Shown here piece after piece: positions 52,013 through 59,981 of a stretch of 64,000 nucleotides of DNA; within the stretch, counting starts at the first letter, position 1; the number at the start of each line of letters is the position of its first letter. Source of the stretch: Cupriavidus basilensis (GTDB lineage: Bacteria; Pseudomonadota; Gammaproteobacteria; Burkholderiales; Burkholderiaceae); assembly GCF_000876015.1 (NCBI RefSeq), contig NZ_BBQM01000020.1, positions 186,001-250,000 of the forward strand, in the 5' to 3' direction. The notes under the pieces are model-generated. The model was not told the DNA's origin and searched no databases. It saw only the letters and a list, made by a program, of their open reading frames with translations. The translations under genes were made by a program, and so were the position numbers.

Positions 52013-52050
52013 CACATCATCAAATTTGTTTTTACAATCTGGGGGTCTGA

Positions 52051-53502
52051 ATGGATGTCACCGCCGCGCATTCTCGCGCCGACACCTTCAATTACGGCGT
52101 CGTGCGGCAATTTGCCGTCATGACTGTCGTATGGGGGATCGTGGGCATGGCCGTCGGCGTGCTGCTCGCAGCACAGCTGATCTGGCCTGAGCTCAACTTC
52201 AACACGCCGTGGCTGTCGTTCGGGCGCCTGCGCCCGCTGCACACTAACGCGGTGATCTTCGCCTTCGGCGGCAGCGCGCTGTTCGCCACCTCCTACTACG
52301 TGGTGCAGCGCACCTGCCAGGCGCGCCTGTTCTGCGGCCCGCTCGCGGCCTTCACGTTCTGGGGCTGGCAACTGGTGATCGTAGCCGCGGCCATCACGCT
52401 GCCGATGGGCATCACCAGCTCGAAGGAATACGCCGAGCTCGAATGGCCGATCGACATCCTCATCACGCTGGTGTGGGTGGCCTACGCGATCGTGTTCTTC
52501 GGCACCATCGTCAAGCGCAAGACCCGCCATATCTACGTGGCCAACTGGTTCTTCGGCGCCTACATCCTGACCATCGCCATCCTCCACATCGTCAACAACA
52601 TCGAGATGCCGGTGTCGATGTGGAAGTCCTACTCGGCCTACGCCGGCGTGCAGGACGCGATGGTGCAGTGGTGGTACGGCCACAACGCGGTGGGCTTCTT
52701 CCTGACCACCAGCTTCCTCGGGATGATGTACTACTTCATTCCCAAGCAGGCCGGCCGCCCGATCTACTCGTACCGCCTGTCGATCGTCCACTTCTGGGCG
52801 CTCAACTTCACGTACATGTGGGCCGGTCCCCACCACCTGCAATACACCTCGCTGCCGGACTGGGCGCAGTCGCTGGGCATGGTGTTCTCGCTGATCCTGC
52901 TGGCGCCGTCGTGGGGCGGCATGATCAACGGCATCATGACCCTGTCGGGCGCCTGGCACAAGCTGCGCACCGACCCGATCCTCAAGTTCCTGGTGGTGGC
53001 GCTGTCGTTCTACGGCATGGCGACCTTCGAGGGCTCGATGATGTCGATCAAGACCGTCAACGCGCTGTCGCACTACACGGACTGGACCATCGGCCACGTG
53101 CACTCCGGCGCGCTGGGCTGGGTCGCGATGATCTCGATCGGCTCGCTCTACTATCTGATCCCGCGGCTGTTCGGCGAGAAGGAGATGTACAGCGTGCGCC
53201 TGATCGAGCTGCACTTCTGGATCGCCACCATCGGCGTGGTGCTGTACATCGCCTCGATGTGGATCGCCGGCGTGATGGAAGGCCTGATGTGGCGCGCCAC
53301 GCAGCCTGACGGCACGCTCACCTACGCCTTCGTGGAAGCGGTCAAGGCCAAGTATCCGTTCTACCTGATCCGTCTGCTCGGTGGCCTGTGCTTCCTCTCC
53401 GGCATGCTGCTGATGGCCTACAACGTGGCCAAGACCATCATCGGCAAGCCTGCCGTGGACGCGCCGATCCCGGCGACGACCGCCGCCGCCTCCGCCCACT
53501 GA
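52051..53502 (+). CDS. ccoN: cbb3-type cytochrome c oxidase subunit I (CcoN)
   Basis: CcoN (483 residues) is the catalytic subunit with about twelve membrane helices, carrying heme b and the heme b3-CuB site that reduces oxygen at very low concentration. Conserved histidines are visible in RPLHTNAVIFAFGGS, the HNAVGFFLTT segment and in TIGHVHSGALGW. It lacks the classical Tyr-containing segment of aa3 oxidases, as expected for type C. GGGGGT lies before the ATG. Confidence 0.96.
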   Translation: MDVTAAHSRADTFNYGVVRQFAVMTVVWGIVGMAVGVLLAAQLIWPELNFNTPWLSFGRLRPLHTNAVIFAFGGSALFATSYYVVQRTCQARLFCGPLAAFTFWGWQLVIVAAAITLPMGITSSKEYAELEWPIDILITLVWVAYAIVFFGTIVKRKTRHIYVANWFFGAYILTIAILHIVNNIEMPVSMWKSYSAYAGVQDAMVQWWYGHNAVGFFLTTSFLGMMYYFIPKQAGRPIYSYRLSIVHFWALNFTYMWAGPHHLQYTSLPDWAQSLGMVFSLILLAPSWGGMINGIMTLSGAWHKLRTDPILKFLVVALSFYGMATFEGSMMSIKTVNALSHYTDWTIGHVHSGALGWVAMISIGSLYYLIPRLFGEKEMYSVRLIELHFWIATIGVVLYIASMWIAGVMEGLMWRATQPDGTLTYAFVEAVKAKYPFYLIRLLGGLCFLSGMLLMAYNVAKTIIGKPAVDAPIPATTAAASAH

Positions 53503-53521
53503 TTACGCCAGGACAGAAACG

Positions 53522-54202
53522 ATGTCGCAGAAACAAAGCTTCTTTTCGCACGAGACCCTGGAGAAGAACATCGGCTGGCTGATCATCTGCACCATCCTGG
53601 TGGTCAGCATCGCCGGGCTGGTCCAGATCGTGCCGCTGTTCTTCCAGCACTCCACCACCGAGCCGGATCCGGGCATCAAGCCGTATTCGCCGCTGCGCCT
53701 GATGGGCCGCGATATCTACATCCGCGAAGGCTGCGTGGGCTGCCACTCGCAGCAGGTGCGCACGCTGCAGGCGGAGACCGAGCGCTACGGCCACTACTCG
53801 ACCGCGGGCGAGTCGGTCTACGACCACCCGTTCCTGTGGGGCTCCAAGCGTACCGGTCCCGATCTGGCGCGCGTGGGCGGACGCTACTCCGAGGACTGGC
53901 AGCGCATCCACCTGCGCAACCCGCGCGACGTGGTGCCCGAATCGGTGATGCCGTCGTATCCGTGGCTCGAGAAGGCCGCGCTGAAGACCAGCGACATCGG
54001 CGACCGCATGCGCGCGCTCCGGCGCCTGGGCGTGCCCTACACCGATGCCGAGATCGCGCAGGCGCCCGCCGCGCTCGAAGGCAAGACCGAGGAAGACGCG
54101 CTGGTGGCCTACCTGCAGGAACTCGGCATCAGCAAGCGCAACGTCCGCGTCGATACGGCGGCGGCCGCTCCCGCGGCGCCGGCCGCGCCGGCCAAGGAGT
54201 AA
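53522..54202 (+). CDS. ccoO: cbb3-type cytochrome c oxidase subunit II (CcoO)
   Basis: CcoO (226 residues) is a membrane-anchored monoheme cytochrome c. One N-terminal helix (about 18-42) is followed by the heme site Cys71-x-x-Cys74-His75 in GCVGCHSQQVR. Later Met residues include MPSYPWL, the probable axial ligand region. It passes electrons from CcoP to CcoN. The C-terminus is a short Ala/Pro tail. It lies 19 bases after ccoN. Confidence 0.96.
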   Translation: MSQKQSFFSHETLEKNIGWLIICTILVVSIAGLVQIVPLFFQHSTTEPDPGIKPYSPLRLMGRDIYIREGCVGCHSQQVRTLQAETERYGHYSTAGESVYDHPFLWGSKRTGPDLARVGGRYSEDWQRIHLRNPRDVVPESVMPSYPWLEKAALKTSDIGDRMRALRRLGVPYTDAEIAQAPAALEGKTEEDALVAYLQELGISKRNVRVDTAAAAPAAPAAPAKE

Positions 54203-54205
54203 ATC

Positions 54206-54403
54206 ATGGCGATCATCACTGCATGCGCCACCGTGATCTCGATGGCCGCGTTCCTCGCGATCTGCTGGTGGGCCTGGTCGGCCGGACGCCAGCCCGCCAA
54301 CGCGGAGTCGGCCATGCTGCCGTTCGCCCTGCCCGACGAGCCGCTGGCTGCCCGCCATGAGCGCAGCCCCGCCGGCGCCAACAACACCAAGCAGGAACAC
54401 TGA
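54206..54403 (+). CDS. ccoQ: cbb3-type oxidase subunit CcoQ
   Basis: This 65-residue protein has one membrane helix (about 2-27, AIITACATVISMAAFLAICWWAW-like composition), a short polar region and a basic tail. CcoQ stabilises the assembled oxidase. It lies between ccoO and ccoP with three-base spacers on both sides, which fixes its identity although its sequence is poorly conserved. Confidence 0.9.
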   Translation: MAIITACATVISMAAFLAICWWAWSAGRQPANAESAMLPFALPDEPLAARHERSPAGANNTKQEH

Positions 54404-54406
54404 GTC

Positions 54407-55333
54407 ATGAGCGACTTCTTCACGGATTTCTGGAGCTACTACATTGCCGCCATCGCGCTGGTCGGCATCGTCTGGTGCGTGTGGCTGCTGTTCTCGCAGC
54501 GCCGCGTGGCCAAGGTCGCGGACGCCACGCAGGACACCGGCCACGTCTGGGACGGCGACCTGCGCGAACTGAACAACCCGCTGCCGCGCTGGTGGATGTG
54601 GATGTTCCTGCTGGCGTGCATCTTCGGCCTGATCTACCTGGTGCTGTACCCGGGCCTCGGTTCGTACGCCGGCGTGCTCAAGTTCTCCACGCAGGGCGAA
54701 CTGGCCGCGCACCGCAAGGCCGCCGAGCAGGTGCAGAACGAGATCTACGCCAAGTACATGAAGATGGACGTCACCCAGGTGGCGGCGGACCCGCAGGCGC
54801 GCGAGATCGGCCAGCGGCTGTTCCTCAACTACTGCGCGCAGTGCCACGGCTCGGACGCGCGCGGCAGCCGCGGCTTTCCCAACCTGACCGACAACGACTG
54901 GCTGTACGGCGGCGACCCCGCCACCATCACCCAGACCATCACCAAGGGCCGCAACGGCGTGATGCCGCCGCTGGGCGCCGCCATCGACGCCAAGCTGTCC
55001 GGCGACGTGGCGCAGTACGTGCGCTCGCTGTCGGGCCTGGCGTCCGACCCGATCCGCGCCTCGCGCGGCGAGAGCACCTTCAAGTCGACCTGCGCGGCCT
55101 GCCACGGCGCCACCGGCAAGGGCAACCAGGCGCTGGGCGCGCCCAACCTGTCGGACAACGTGTGGCTGTACGGCAGCTCGGAGGCGAACATCGTCGACGC
55201 CATCCAGAAGGGCCACAACAACCACATGCCCGCGCACGAGGAAATCCTGACGCCCGAGCGCATCCGCATGCTGACCGCCTATGTCTGGGGCCTGTCCAAC
55301 ACCAGTGGGGCAGGTACCGGGAGCGGGCAATGA
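54407..55333 (+). CDS. ccoP: cbb3-type cytochrome c oxidase subunit III (CcoP)
   Basis: CcoP (308 residues) is a diheme cytochrome c. Two N-terminal membrane helices (about 8-28 and 62-82) precede two cytochrome domains with heme sites Cys143-x-x-Cys146-His147 and Cys229-x-x-Cys232-His233. It receives electrons from soluble cytochromes and hands them to CcoO. It starts three bases after ccoQ and is the last oxidase subunit of the operon. Confidence 0.96.
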   Translation: MSDFFTDFWSYYIAAIALVGIVWCVWLLFSQRRVAKVADATQDTGHVWDGDLRELNNPLPRWWMWMFLLACIFGLIYLVLYPGLGSYAGVLKFSTQGELAAHRKAAEQVQNEIYAKYMKMDVTQVAADPQAREIGQRLFLNYCAQCHGSDARGSRGFPNLTDNDWLYGGDPATITQTITKGRNGVMPPLGAAIDAKLSGDVAQYVRSLSGLASDPIRASRGESTFKSTCAACHGATGKGNQALGAPNLSDNVWLYGSSEANIVDAIQKGHNNHMPAHEEILTPERIRMLTAYVWGLSNTSGAGTGSGQ

Positions 55334-55385
55334 GTCTGGACGTAGTATGCCTGCGCGGTATCCGCGCAGGCGGAGATGAGAATCC

Positions 55386-56885
55386 ATGAATGCCCCCGAA
55401 CCGGAGCCGCTTGCCAGGTCCCGTACCTTGCCCGCGGCTCAGCGGGAGCCCGCATCCGCCACGGCGGATGCGCAGAGCTCCGACGAAACCCTGTACGAAG
55501 TCCGCCGCAAGATCTATCCGCGCTCGGTGACTGGCGCGTTTTCGCGCTGGCGGGTGTGGGTCGTGGTGCTGACCCAGTTGTTCTTCTACGGCATGCCCTG
55601 GCTGCAGTGGAATGGCCGCCAGGCCATGCTGTTCGATCTCGGCGCGCGCAAGTTCTACATCTTCGGCCTGGTGCTGTGGCCGCAGGACGTGATCTATCTC
55701 GCCGTGCTGCTGGTGATCTCGGCGCTGTCGCTGTTCCTGTTCACCGCCATCGCCGGGCGGCTGTTCTGCGGTTATGCGTGTCCGCAGACGGTCTATACCG
55801 AGATCTTCATGTGGATCGAGCGGCATGTCGAAGGCGACCGCTTCGCCCGCATCCGCCTCGACGGCGATCCCTGGAGCGCGCGCAAGCTGCGCCTCAAGGC
55901 CACCAAGCATTCGCTGTGGATCCTGATCGCGCTGTGGACCGGCTTCACCTTCGTCGGCTACTTCTCGCCGATCCGCGCGCTCGGCGGCCAGGTGCTGAGC
56001 CTGTCGCTGGGCCCGTGGCAGACCTTCTGGATGCTGTTCTATGCGTTCGCCACCTGGGGCAACGCGGGCTTCATGCGCGAGCAGGTGTGCAAGTACATGT
56101 GCCCGTATGCGCGCTTCCAGAGCGTGATGGTGGACCGCGACACCTATGTGGTGACGTATGACGTGGGCCGCGGCGAGCCGCGCGGCAGCCGCTCGCGCAA
56201 GGCCGACTACAAGGCCTCGGGGCTGGGCGAATGCGTCAATTGCAGCATCTGCGTGCAGGTGTGCCCGACCGGCATCGATATACGCGACGGGCTGCAGTAC
56301 GATTGCATCGGCTGCGGCGCCTGCATCGACGCCTGCAACCAGGTCATGGACAAGATGGCGTATCCGCGCGGGCTGATCCGCTACACCTCGGAAAACGCCA
56401 TGCGCCGCGCGCTCTCGGAAGCCGTGGCGCGCAAGCGCCTGGTGCGTCCGCGCACGGTGGTGTACTCGGTGATCTGGCTGGCGCTGGTGGGCGGCTTCAT
56501 GGCCTCGCTGGCCATGCGCACGCCGCTCAAGGTCGACATCATCCGCGACCGCGGCGCGCTCGGCCGCGAAGTGGAAGGCCGCTGGATCGAGAACGTGTAC
56601 CGCCTGCAGCTGATCAACACCACCGAGGCGCCGATGCGCGTGGCGATCAGCGCGGACAGCGACGAGCTCAAGGGCCTGACGGTGGAATACGACCATAGCG
56701 CCGGCGACCTCGATCCGACGTCGAACCGCCTGATTCCGGTGCGCGTGCGCGTGCCGATCGACGCCGCGGGGCAGGGTACCCACAAGATCCACGTGACCGT
56801 GACCGCCGCCGGCGACGAAGCCGCGGGCGCGCGCGGCGCGGAGATCAGCCAGAGCACGAGCTTCATCGTGCCGCGCAATCTGTGA
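55386..56885 (+). CDS. ccoG: Cytochrome c oxidase accessory protein CcoG (RdxA/FixG)
   Basis: CcoG (499 residues) is a membrane iron-sulfur protein with about five helices. Two ferredoxin-type clusters are encoded by CVNCSICVQVCPTG and CIGCGACIDACNQ (about residues 283-320), and extra cysteines lie in GYACPQTVYTE and CKYMCPYARF. The C-terminal domain (about 385-495) is an immunoglobulin-like fold outside the membrane. It reduces Cu(II) during cbb3 assembly in other bacteria. It follows ccoP by 52 bases, in the usual order before ccoH. Confidence 0.94.
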   Translation: MNAPEPEPLARSRTLPAAQREPASATADAQSSDETLYEVRRKIYPRSVTGAFSRWRVWVVVLTQLFFYGMPWLQWNGRQAMLFDLGARKFYIFGLVLWPQDVIYLAVLLVISALSLFLFTAIAGRLFCGYACPQTVYTEIFMWIERHVEGDRFARIRLDGDPWSARKLRLKATKHSLWILIALWTGFTFVGYFSPIRALGGQVLSLSLGPWQTFWMLFYAFATWGNAGFMREQVCKYMCPYARFQSVMVDRDTYVVTYDVGRGEPRGSRSRKADYKASGLGECVNCSICVQVCPTGIDIRDGLQYDCIGCGACIDACNQVMDKMAYPRGLIRYTSENAMRRALSEAVARKRLVRPRTVVYSVIWLALVGGFMASLAMRTPLKVDIIRDRGALGREVEGRWIENVYRLQLINTTEAPMRVAISADSDELKGLTVEYDHSAGDLDPTSNRLIPVRVRVPIDAAGQGTHKIHVTVTAAGDEAAGARGAEISQSTSFIVPRNL

Positions 56886-56938
56886 TGCGGGCAGCCGTGA
56901 CGGATGCCCGCATCGGACAGACAACCAAAGGAGGCCAG

Positions 56939-57157
56939 ATGACGCAGCAAAGCAATCCCTGGTGGAAAGAGCCCTGGCCGTGGCTGCTGATGAGCGGCCC
57001 GCTGGTGGCGATGGTGGCCTGCGGGTTCACCATCTGGCTGGCGATGTCGCACCCCGACCGGCCGATCGAGGAAGGCGTGGCGCGGCACGGGCTGGTGGTC
57101 GAGAAGACCGCCGCCGCCGCGCACCCCGCGGCGCCGGCCACGGCGCAGGCGAGGTGA
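56939..57157 (+). CDS. ccoH: CcoH/FixH-type cbb3 assembly protein (short)
   Basis: This 72-residue protein has one membrane helix (about 13-36; WPWLLMSGPLVAMVACGFTI) preceded by NPWWKEPWPW and followed by a short His/Ala-rich tail. It matches the N-terminal part of FixH/CcoH, the assembly factor that contacts CcoN, but lacks the larger periplasmic domain of longer FixH proteins. AAAGGAGG lies before the ATG. It lies 53 bases after ccoG and two bases before the next small gene. Confidence 0.8.
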   Translation: MTQQSNPWWKEPWPWLLMSGPLVAMVACGFTIWLAMSHPDRPIEEGVARHGLVVEKTAAAAHPAAPATAQAR

Positions 57158-57159
57158 CC

Positions 57160-57405
57160 ATGAGGCTGCGCTGGCTGATGTGGGTGTTGTGGCCCGGCTT
57201 CCTGGTGGGCGGGCTGGCGACTGCGCTGGTGTTCTCGATGGTCGACCCGGGCGAGCTGCGTTTCTTCGGGCAGCAGGTGGAGGCCTCGCGCGAGGCGGTC
57301 TACACGGTGGGGTTCCTGTTCGCGTGGGTGCTCTGCTCGCTGTCGAGCGGGCTCACGCTGTACACCATGCCGACGCGGCTGGCCGACACGGACGAGCTGG
57401 AATAG
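57160..57405 (+). CDS. Small two-helix membrane protein downstream of ccoH
   Basis: This 81-residue protein starts MRLRWLMWVLWPGFLVGG. It has two predicted membrane helices (about 5-27 and 47-68) with a charged loop between them (DPGELRFFGQQVEASREAV) and a short acidic C-terminus. I do not recognise a named family. It begins two bases after ccoH with GAGGTG upstream, so it is translated with the cbb3 assembly genes and may be an oxidase-associated factor. That function is inferred only from position. Confidence 0.75.
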   Translation: MRLRWLMWVLWPGFLVGGLATALVFSMVDPGELRFFGQQVEASREAVYTVGFLFAWVLCSLSSGLTLYTMPTRLADTDELE

Positions 57406-57471
57406 ACGTGGAACGGGCGCGGAGCGTGCGGGATGGGCGCAACGGACGCGATGAGCGCGGCAGGCGCGATG

Positions 57472-57498
57472 AGCGCAACAAGCGCAACAAGCGCAACA
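57472..57498. repeat. Tandem 9-bp repeat
   Basis: AGCGCAACA is repeated three times in tandem with a degenerate fourth copy to 57507, in a low-complexity stretch (57406-57540) rich in GCGC and GATGAG words, between the small membrane protein gene and fnr. Confidence 0.7.
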
Positions 57499-57610
57499 AG
57501 CGCGGAACGGACAGGGAATAGACGAGATGAGCGGCGCGAACCGGCGCGCCCGCGCCGCCCGGCGGACGCCTCGCCCGGAGGACGCCGGAGCCGGCGGCCC
57601 GGCAGGGCGG

Positions 57611-58336
57611 TCAGCAGGACTTGTTGACGATCTGCTTGATGCCGGGCATGTCGACCAGCTTGACGTGGCGCTGGCGGATCTGGATCAGGCCGGCCTCGGC
57701 GAAGCGCGAGAACAGCCGGCTGACCGTCTCGAGCTTGAGCCCGAGATAGCTGCCGATCTCCTCGCGGCTCATGCGCAGCACGAACTCGGAGGACGAGTAG
57801 CCGCGCGCGGACAGCCGCTCCGACAAATTCATCAGGAAAGCCGCCAGGCGCTCTTCCGCGCGCATCGAGCCGAGCGTGATCAGCATGACCTGGTCCTGCG
57901 AGATCTCGCGGCTCATCAGGCGCATGAACTGGTGCTGCAGCGAGGGCAGGGCGCCGGAGAGCGATTCGAGATCGCCGAACCGGACCACGCAGACTTCGGT
58001 ATCCTCGAGCGCGGTGGCATCGGATGCGTGCTGCATCTCGCCCAGGCCGTCGAGCCCGACGACTTCGCCGGGCAGGTGGAAACCAGTGATCTGCGAGCGG
58101 CCATCCTCCATCGTCAGGTGCGTCTTGAGCGTGCCGAAGCGGATCGCGAAGACAGCGGTGAGCGGATCGCCAAGGCGGTACAGGGTTTCGCCCTTGCGTA
58201 CCCGCACCCGTTCCTGCACCAGGGTGTCCATTTTGTCGAGGTCGTGCTGCGTCATGCCGACCGGCAGGCAAAGCTGGCCGAGCGAGCACGTGGAGCAGCG
58301 GGGCGACATCTCGGAGATAGGAATGGTGGTGAGCAA
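57611..58336 (-). CDS. fnr: FNR-type oxygen-sensing transcriptional regulator
   Basis: This 241-residue CRP/FNR regulator carries the oxygen-labile [4Fe-4S] cluster ligands Cys14, Cys17, Cys23 and Cys116. The cyclic-nucleotide-type effector domain is followed by a helix-turn-helix in which LETVSRLFSRF contains the Glu-x-x-Ser-Arg residues that read TTGAT half-sites. It should activate the two cbb3 promoters in this window at low oxygen. The only upstream start is TTG at 58336, with GGACAGG nearby; ATG at 58309 is an alternative that keeps all cysteines. Confidence 0.94.
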   Translation of the reverse strand: MLTTIPISEMSPRCSTCSLGQLCLPVGMTQHDLDKMDTLVQERVRVRKGETLYRLGDPLTAVFAIRFGTLKTHLTMEDGRSQITGFHLPGEVVGLDGLGEMQHASDATALEDTEVCVVRFGDLESLSGALPSLQHQFMRLMSREISQDQVMLITLGSMRAEERLAAFLMNLSERLSARGYSSSEFVLRMSREEIGSYLGLKLETVSRLFSRFAEAGLIQIRQRHVKLVDMPGIKQIVNKSC

Positions 58337-58400
58337 TTGGGGCCTGTCCGGTTTAACGCAGTCAACCCAGCGCGGCGAAGCAGGCGCATGGCGTCGAGAG

Positions 58401-58443
58401 CTTGACGTCGATGACGTCGGTTACAGACACTGGCGACGTCAAG
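58401..58443. repeat. Inverted repeat with GACGTC cores upstream of fnr and safE-type gene
   Basis: CTTGACGTC (58401-58409) and its exact complement GACGTCAAG (58435-58443) flank 25 bases that contain a third GACGTC (58413-58418). It lies in the 285-base divergent region, which also has an FNR-box-like sequence at 58352-58365 (7 of 10 matches). Function unknown. Confidence 0.5.
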
Positions 58444-58621
58444 TCCGGCGCGCGGGCCTGGCGCATCCGCACCCTCTGCGGGGTGCTGTGCGGCGGCTCG
58501 CCGTCATGCCTGCAACACGCGCGCAGGCGCAGGCGCTGGACTGGAAGTCGACAGCGCCTCTGGGATCTGCGGGGGCGCGTCGACCGCATTTTACCGCGCC
58601 AAACGGCCGGACAGGGAGTGG

Positions 58622-59380
58622 ATGTTGACCATAGGCGTGCTTTTCAGCGTATTTACCCTGGCTCTGCTGGGTGGCGTGCACTGCGCGGCGATGTGCGGCG
58701 GGATCGCGCTGGCGGCCGAGCAGGGCGGCGTGGCCCGGGTGCCGGCCACCATCCTGCGCCGGCCCGGGCACTGGCTGCTCGAACTGCTGGTCATGCATGC
58801 CGGGCGCCTCAGCATGTACGCGCTGCTCGGCGCGCTGCTCGGCGCGCTGGGCGCCGGTGTCTGGAAGGCCCAGTACCTGCCGCTGCAGCGCTGGCTGTTC
58901 GGCGCCGGCAGCGCGATGCTGGTGGTGTCGGGGCTGTGGATGCTGCGCGGCCGCATGCTCGGCACGGCCTGGCTGGAGCGGCTGGCGGCGCGTGGCGCGG
59001 GCGGCCTGCTGCGCGGCCTGGGCGCGGCCGGACGGCTGTCCGGCATGGCGCTGCCGCAGGCGCGGCTGGCGCGGCGCTACGGCATGGGCCTGGCCTGGGG
59101 GCTGGTGCCGTGCGGCATGGTGTACGGCGCGCTGGCGCTGTCGCTGCTGGCCGGCAACGCCGCCTCGGGCGCGCTGGTGATGGCCGTGTTCGGGCTCGGC
59201 ACGCTGCCCAACCTGCTGGTGATTTCGGGTCTGTCGGGTTATCTGCGGCAATTGACGCGCCGTCCGGCGGTGCGCGCCGTGGCCGGTTTCGCCGTGATCG
59301 GCTTCGGCGTGGCGGGTGTGGCGCGCGCGTTGCTTTTGCCGGAATCGCTGGCGGCGCACGGCTTCTGCCTGGTGTTCTGA
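58622..59380 (+). CDS. TauE/SafE-type (COG2836) membrane protein of the cbb3 region
   Basis: This 252-residue protein has about six hydrophobic segments and the paired motifs HCAAMCGG (near residue 20) and VPCGMVYG (about 161-168), typical of the COG2836 group related to CcdA/DsbD membrane domains. Members lie near ccoGHIS and are implicated in metal or thiol handling for oxidase maturation. The substrate is not known; sulfite export is only the name inherited from the family. GGGAG lies before the ATG. It is divergent from fnr. Confidence 0.78.
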   Translation: MLTIGVLFSVFTLALLGGVHCAAMCGGIALAAEQGGVARVPATILRRPGHWLLELLVMHAGRLSMYALLGALLGALGAGVWKAQYLPLQRWLFGAGSAMLVVSGLWMLRGRMLGTAWLERLAARGAGGLLRGLGAAGRLSGMALPQARLARRYGMGLAWGLVPCGMVYGALALSLLAGNAASGALVMAVFGLGTLPNLLVISGLSGYLRQLTRRPAVRAVAGFAVIGFGVAGVARALLLPESLAAHGFCLVF

Positions 59381-59981
59381 CGGGCCGTCCCGTGGCGTGC
59401 CGCGCACCCGGGCCGGCGGCCGCGCAAGGGAAGCGGTTGCAGGTTTGGCTGGGAATGCCATACAATCGCAAGAACAGCGATATCGCGCAGCGTATTTCAC
59501 CGTGGCATCGCCGGTTAGCATTCGCTCTCAGGGATGCATGCCAGGAACTCCCCAGGCAAGTACGACCGCCAGGGACCGTTCCCCACCCGCCGTCCGGTTT
59601 AAAAGATTCGGTTCAAAAGACCAGCCTCGGCAGGGCGGGGTGAATCAGGCCAAGCAGCGTAGGCCAAGCAGGGCCGATATCCGTTTTTTCTTGCACCCGG
59701 TGCGACCTGCGTCGCGCCGGACAGGTCCGCCACATCAGGGGGAAAGGCGCGACGCAAGGGCTCCGTCGACCGGCAGGCAACGCCGGTGGCCGGACGATCT
59801 CCTGCCGGTCCAGTCCGGCATCCGATGCAAGACAGGAAAGCGCACGGCCGACATGCAAGCGAGCATGCGGCTGGCTGCGCGGACAGATGGCGGTGGCAAT
59901 CCCCACCGCTGAACCCGCAATCTCCAGTGCGTCCGGGCCAGTCCGGGGCGCAGGTGCAAAGACAGGCTGCACGCAATCAAC
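59381..59981. other. 601-base intergenic region before scpB
   Basis: No convincing gene is visible; open frames here are short and without recognisable domains. A TACAAT hexamer lies at about 59461-59466. A 10-base direct repeat GGCCAAGCAG occurs at 59648-59657 and 59662-59671. The region is long for this gene-dense segment and may hold the scpB promoter and leader. Confidence 0.5.
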
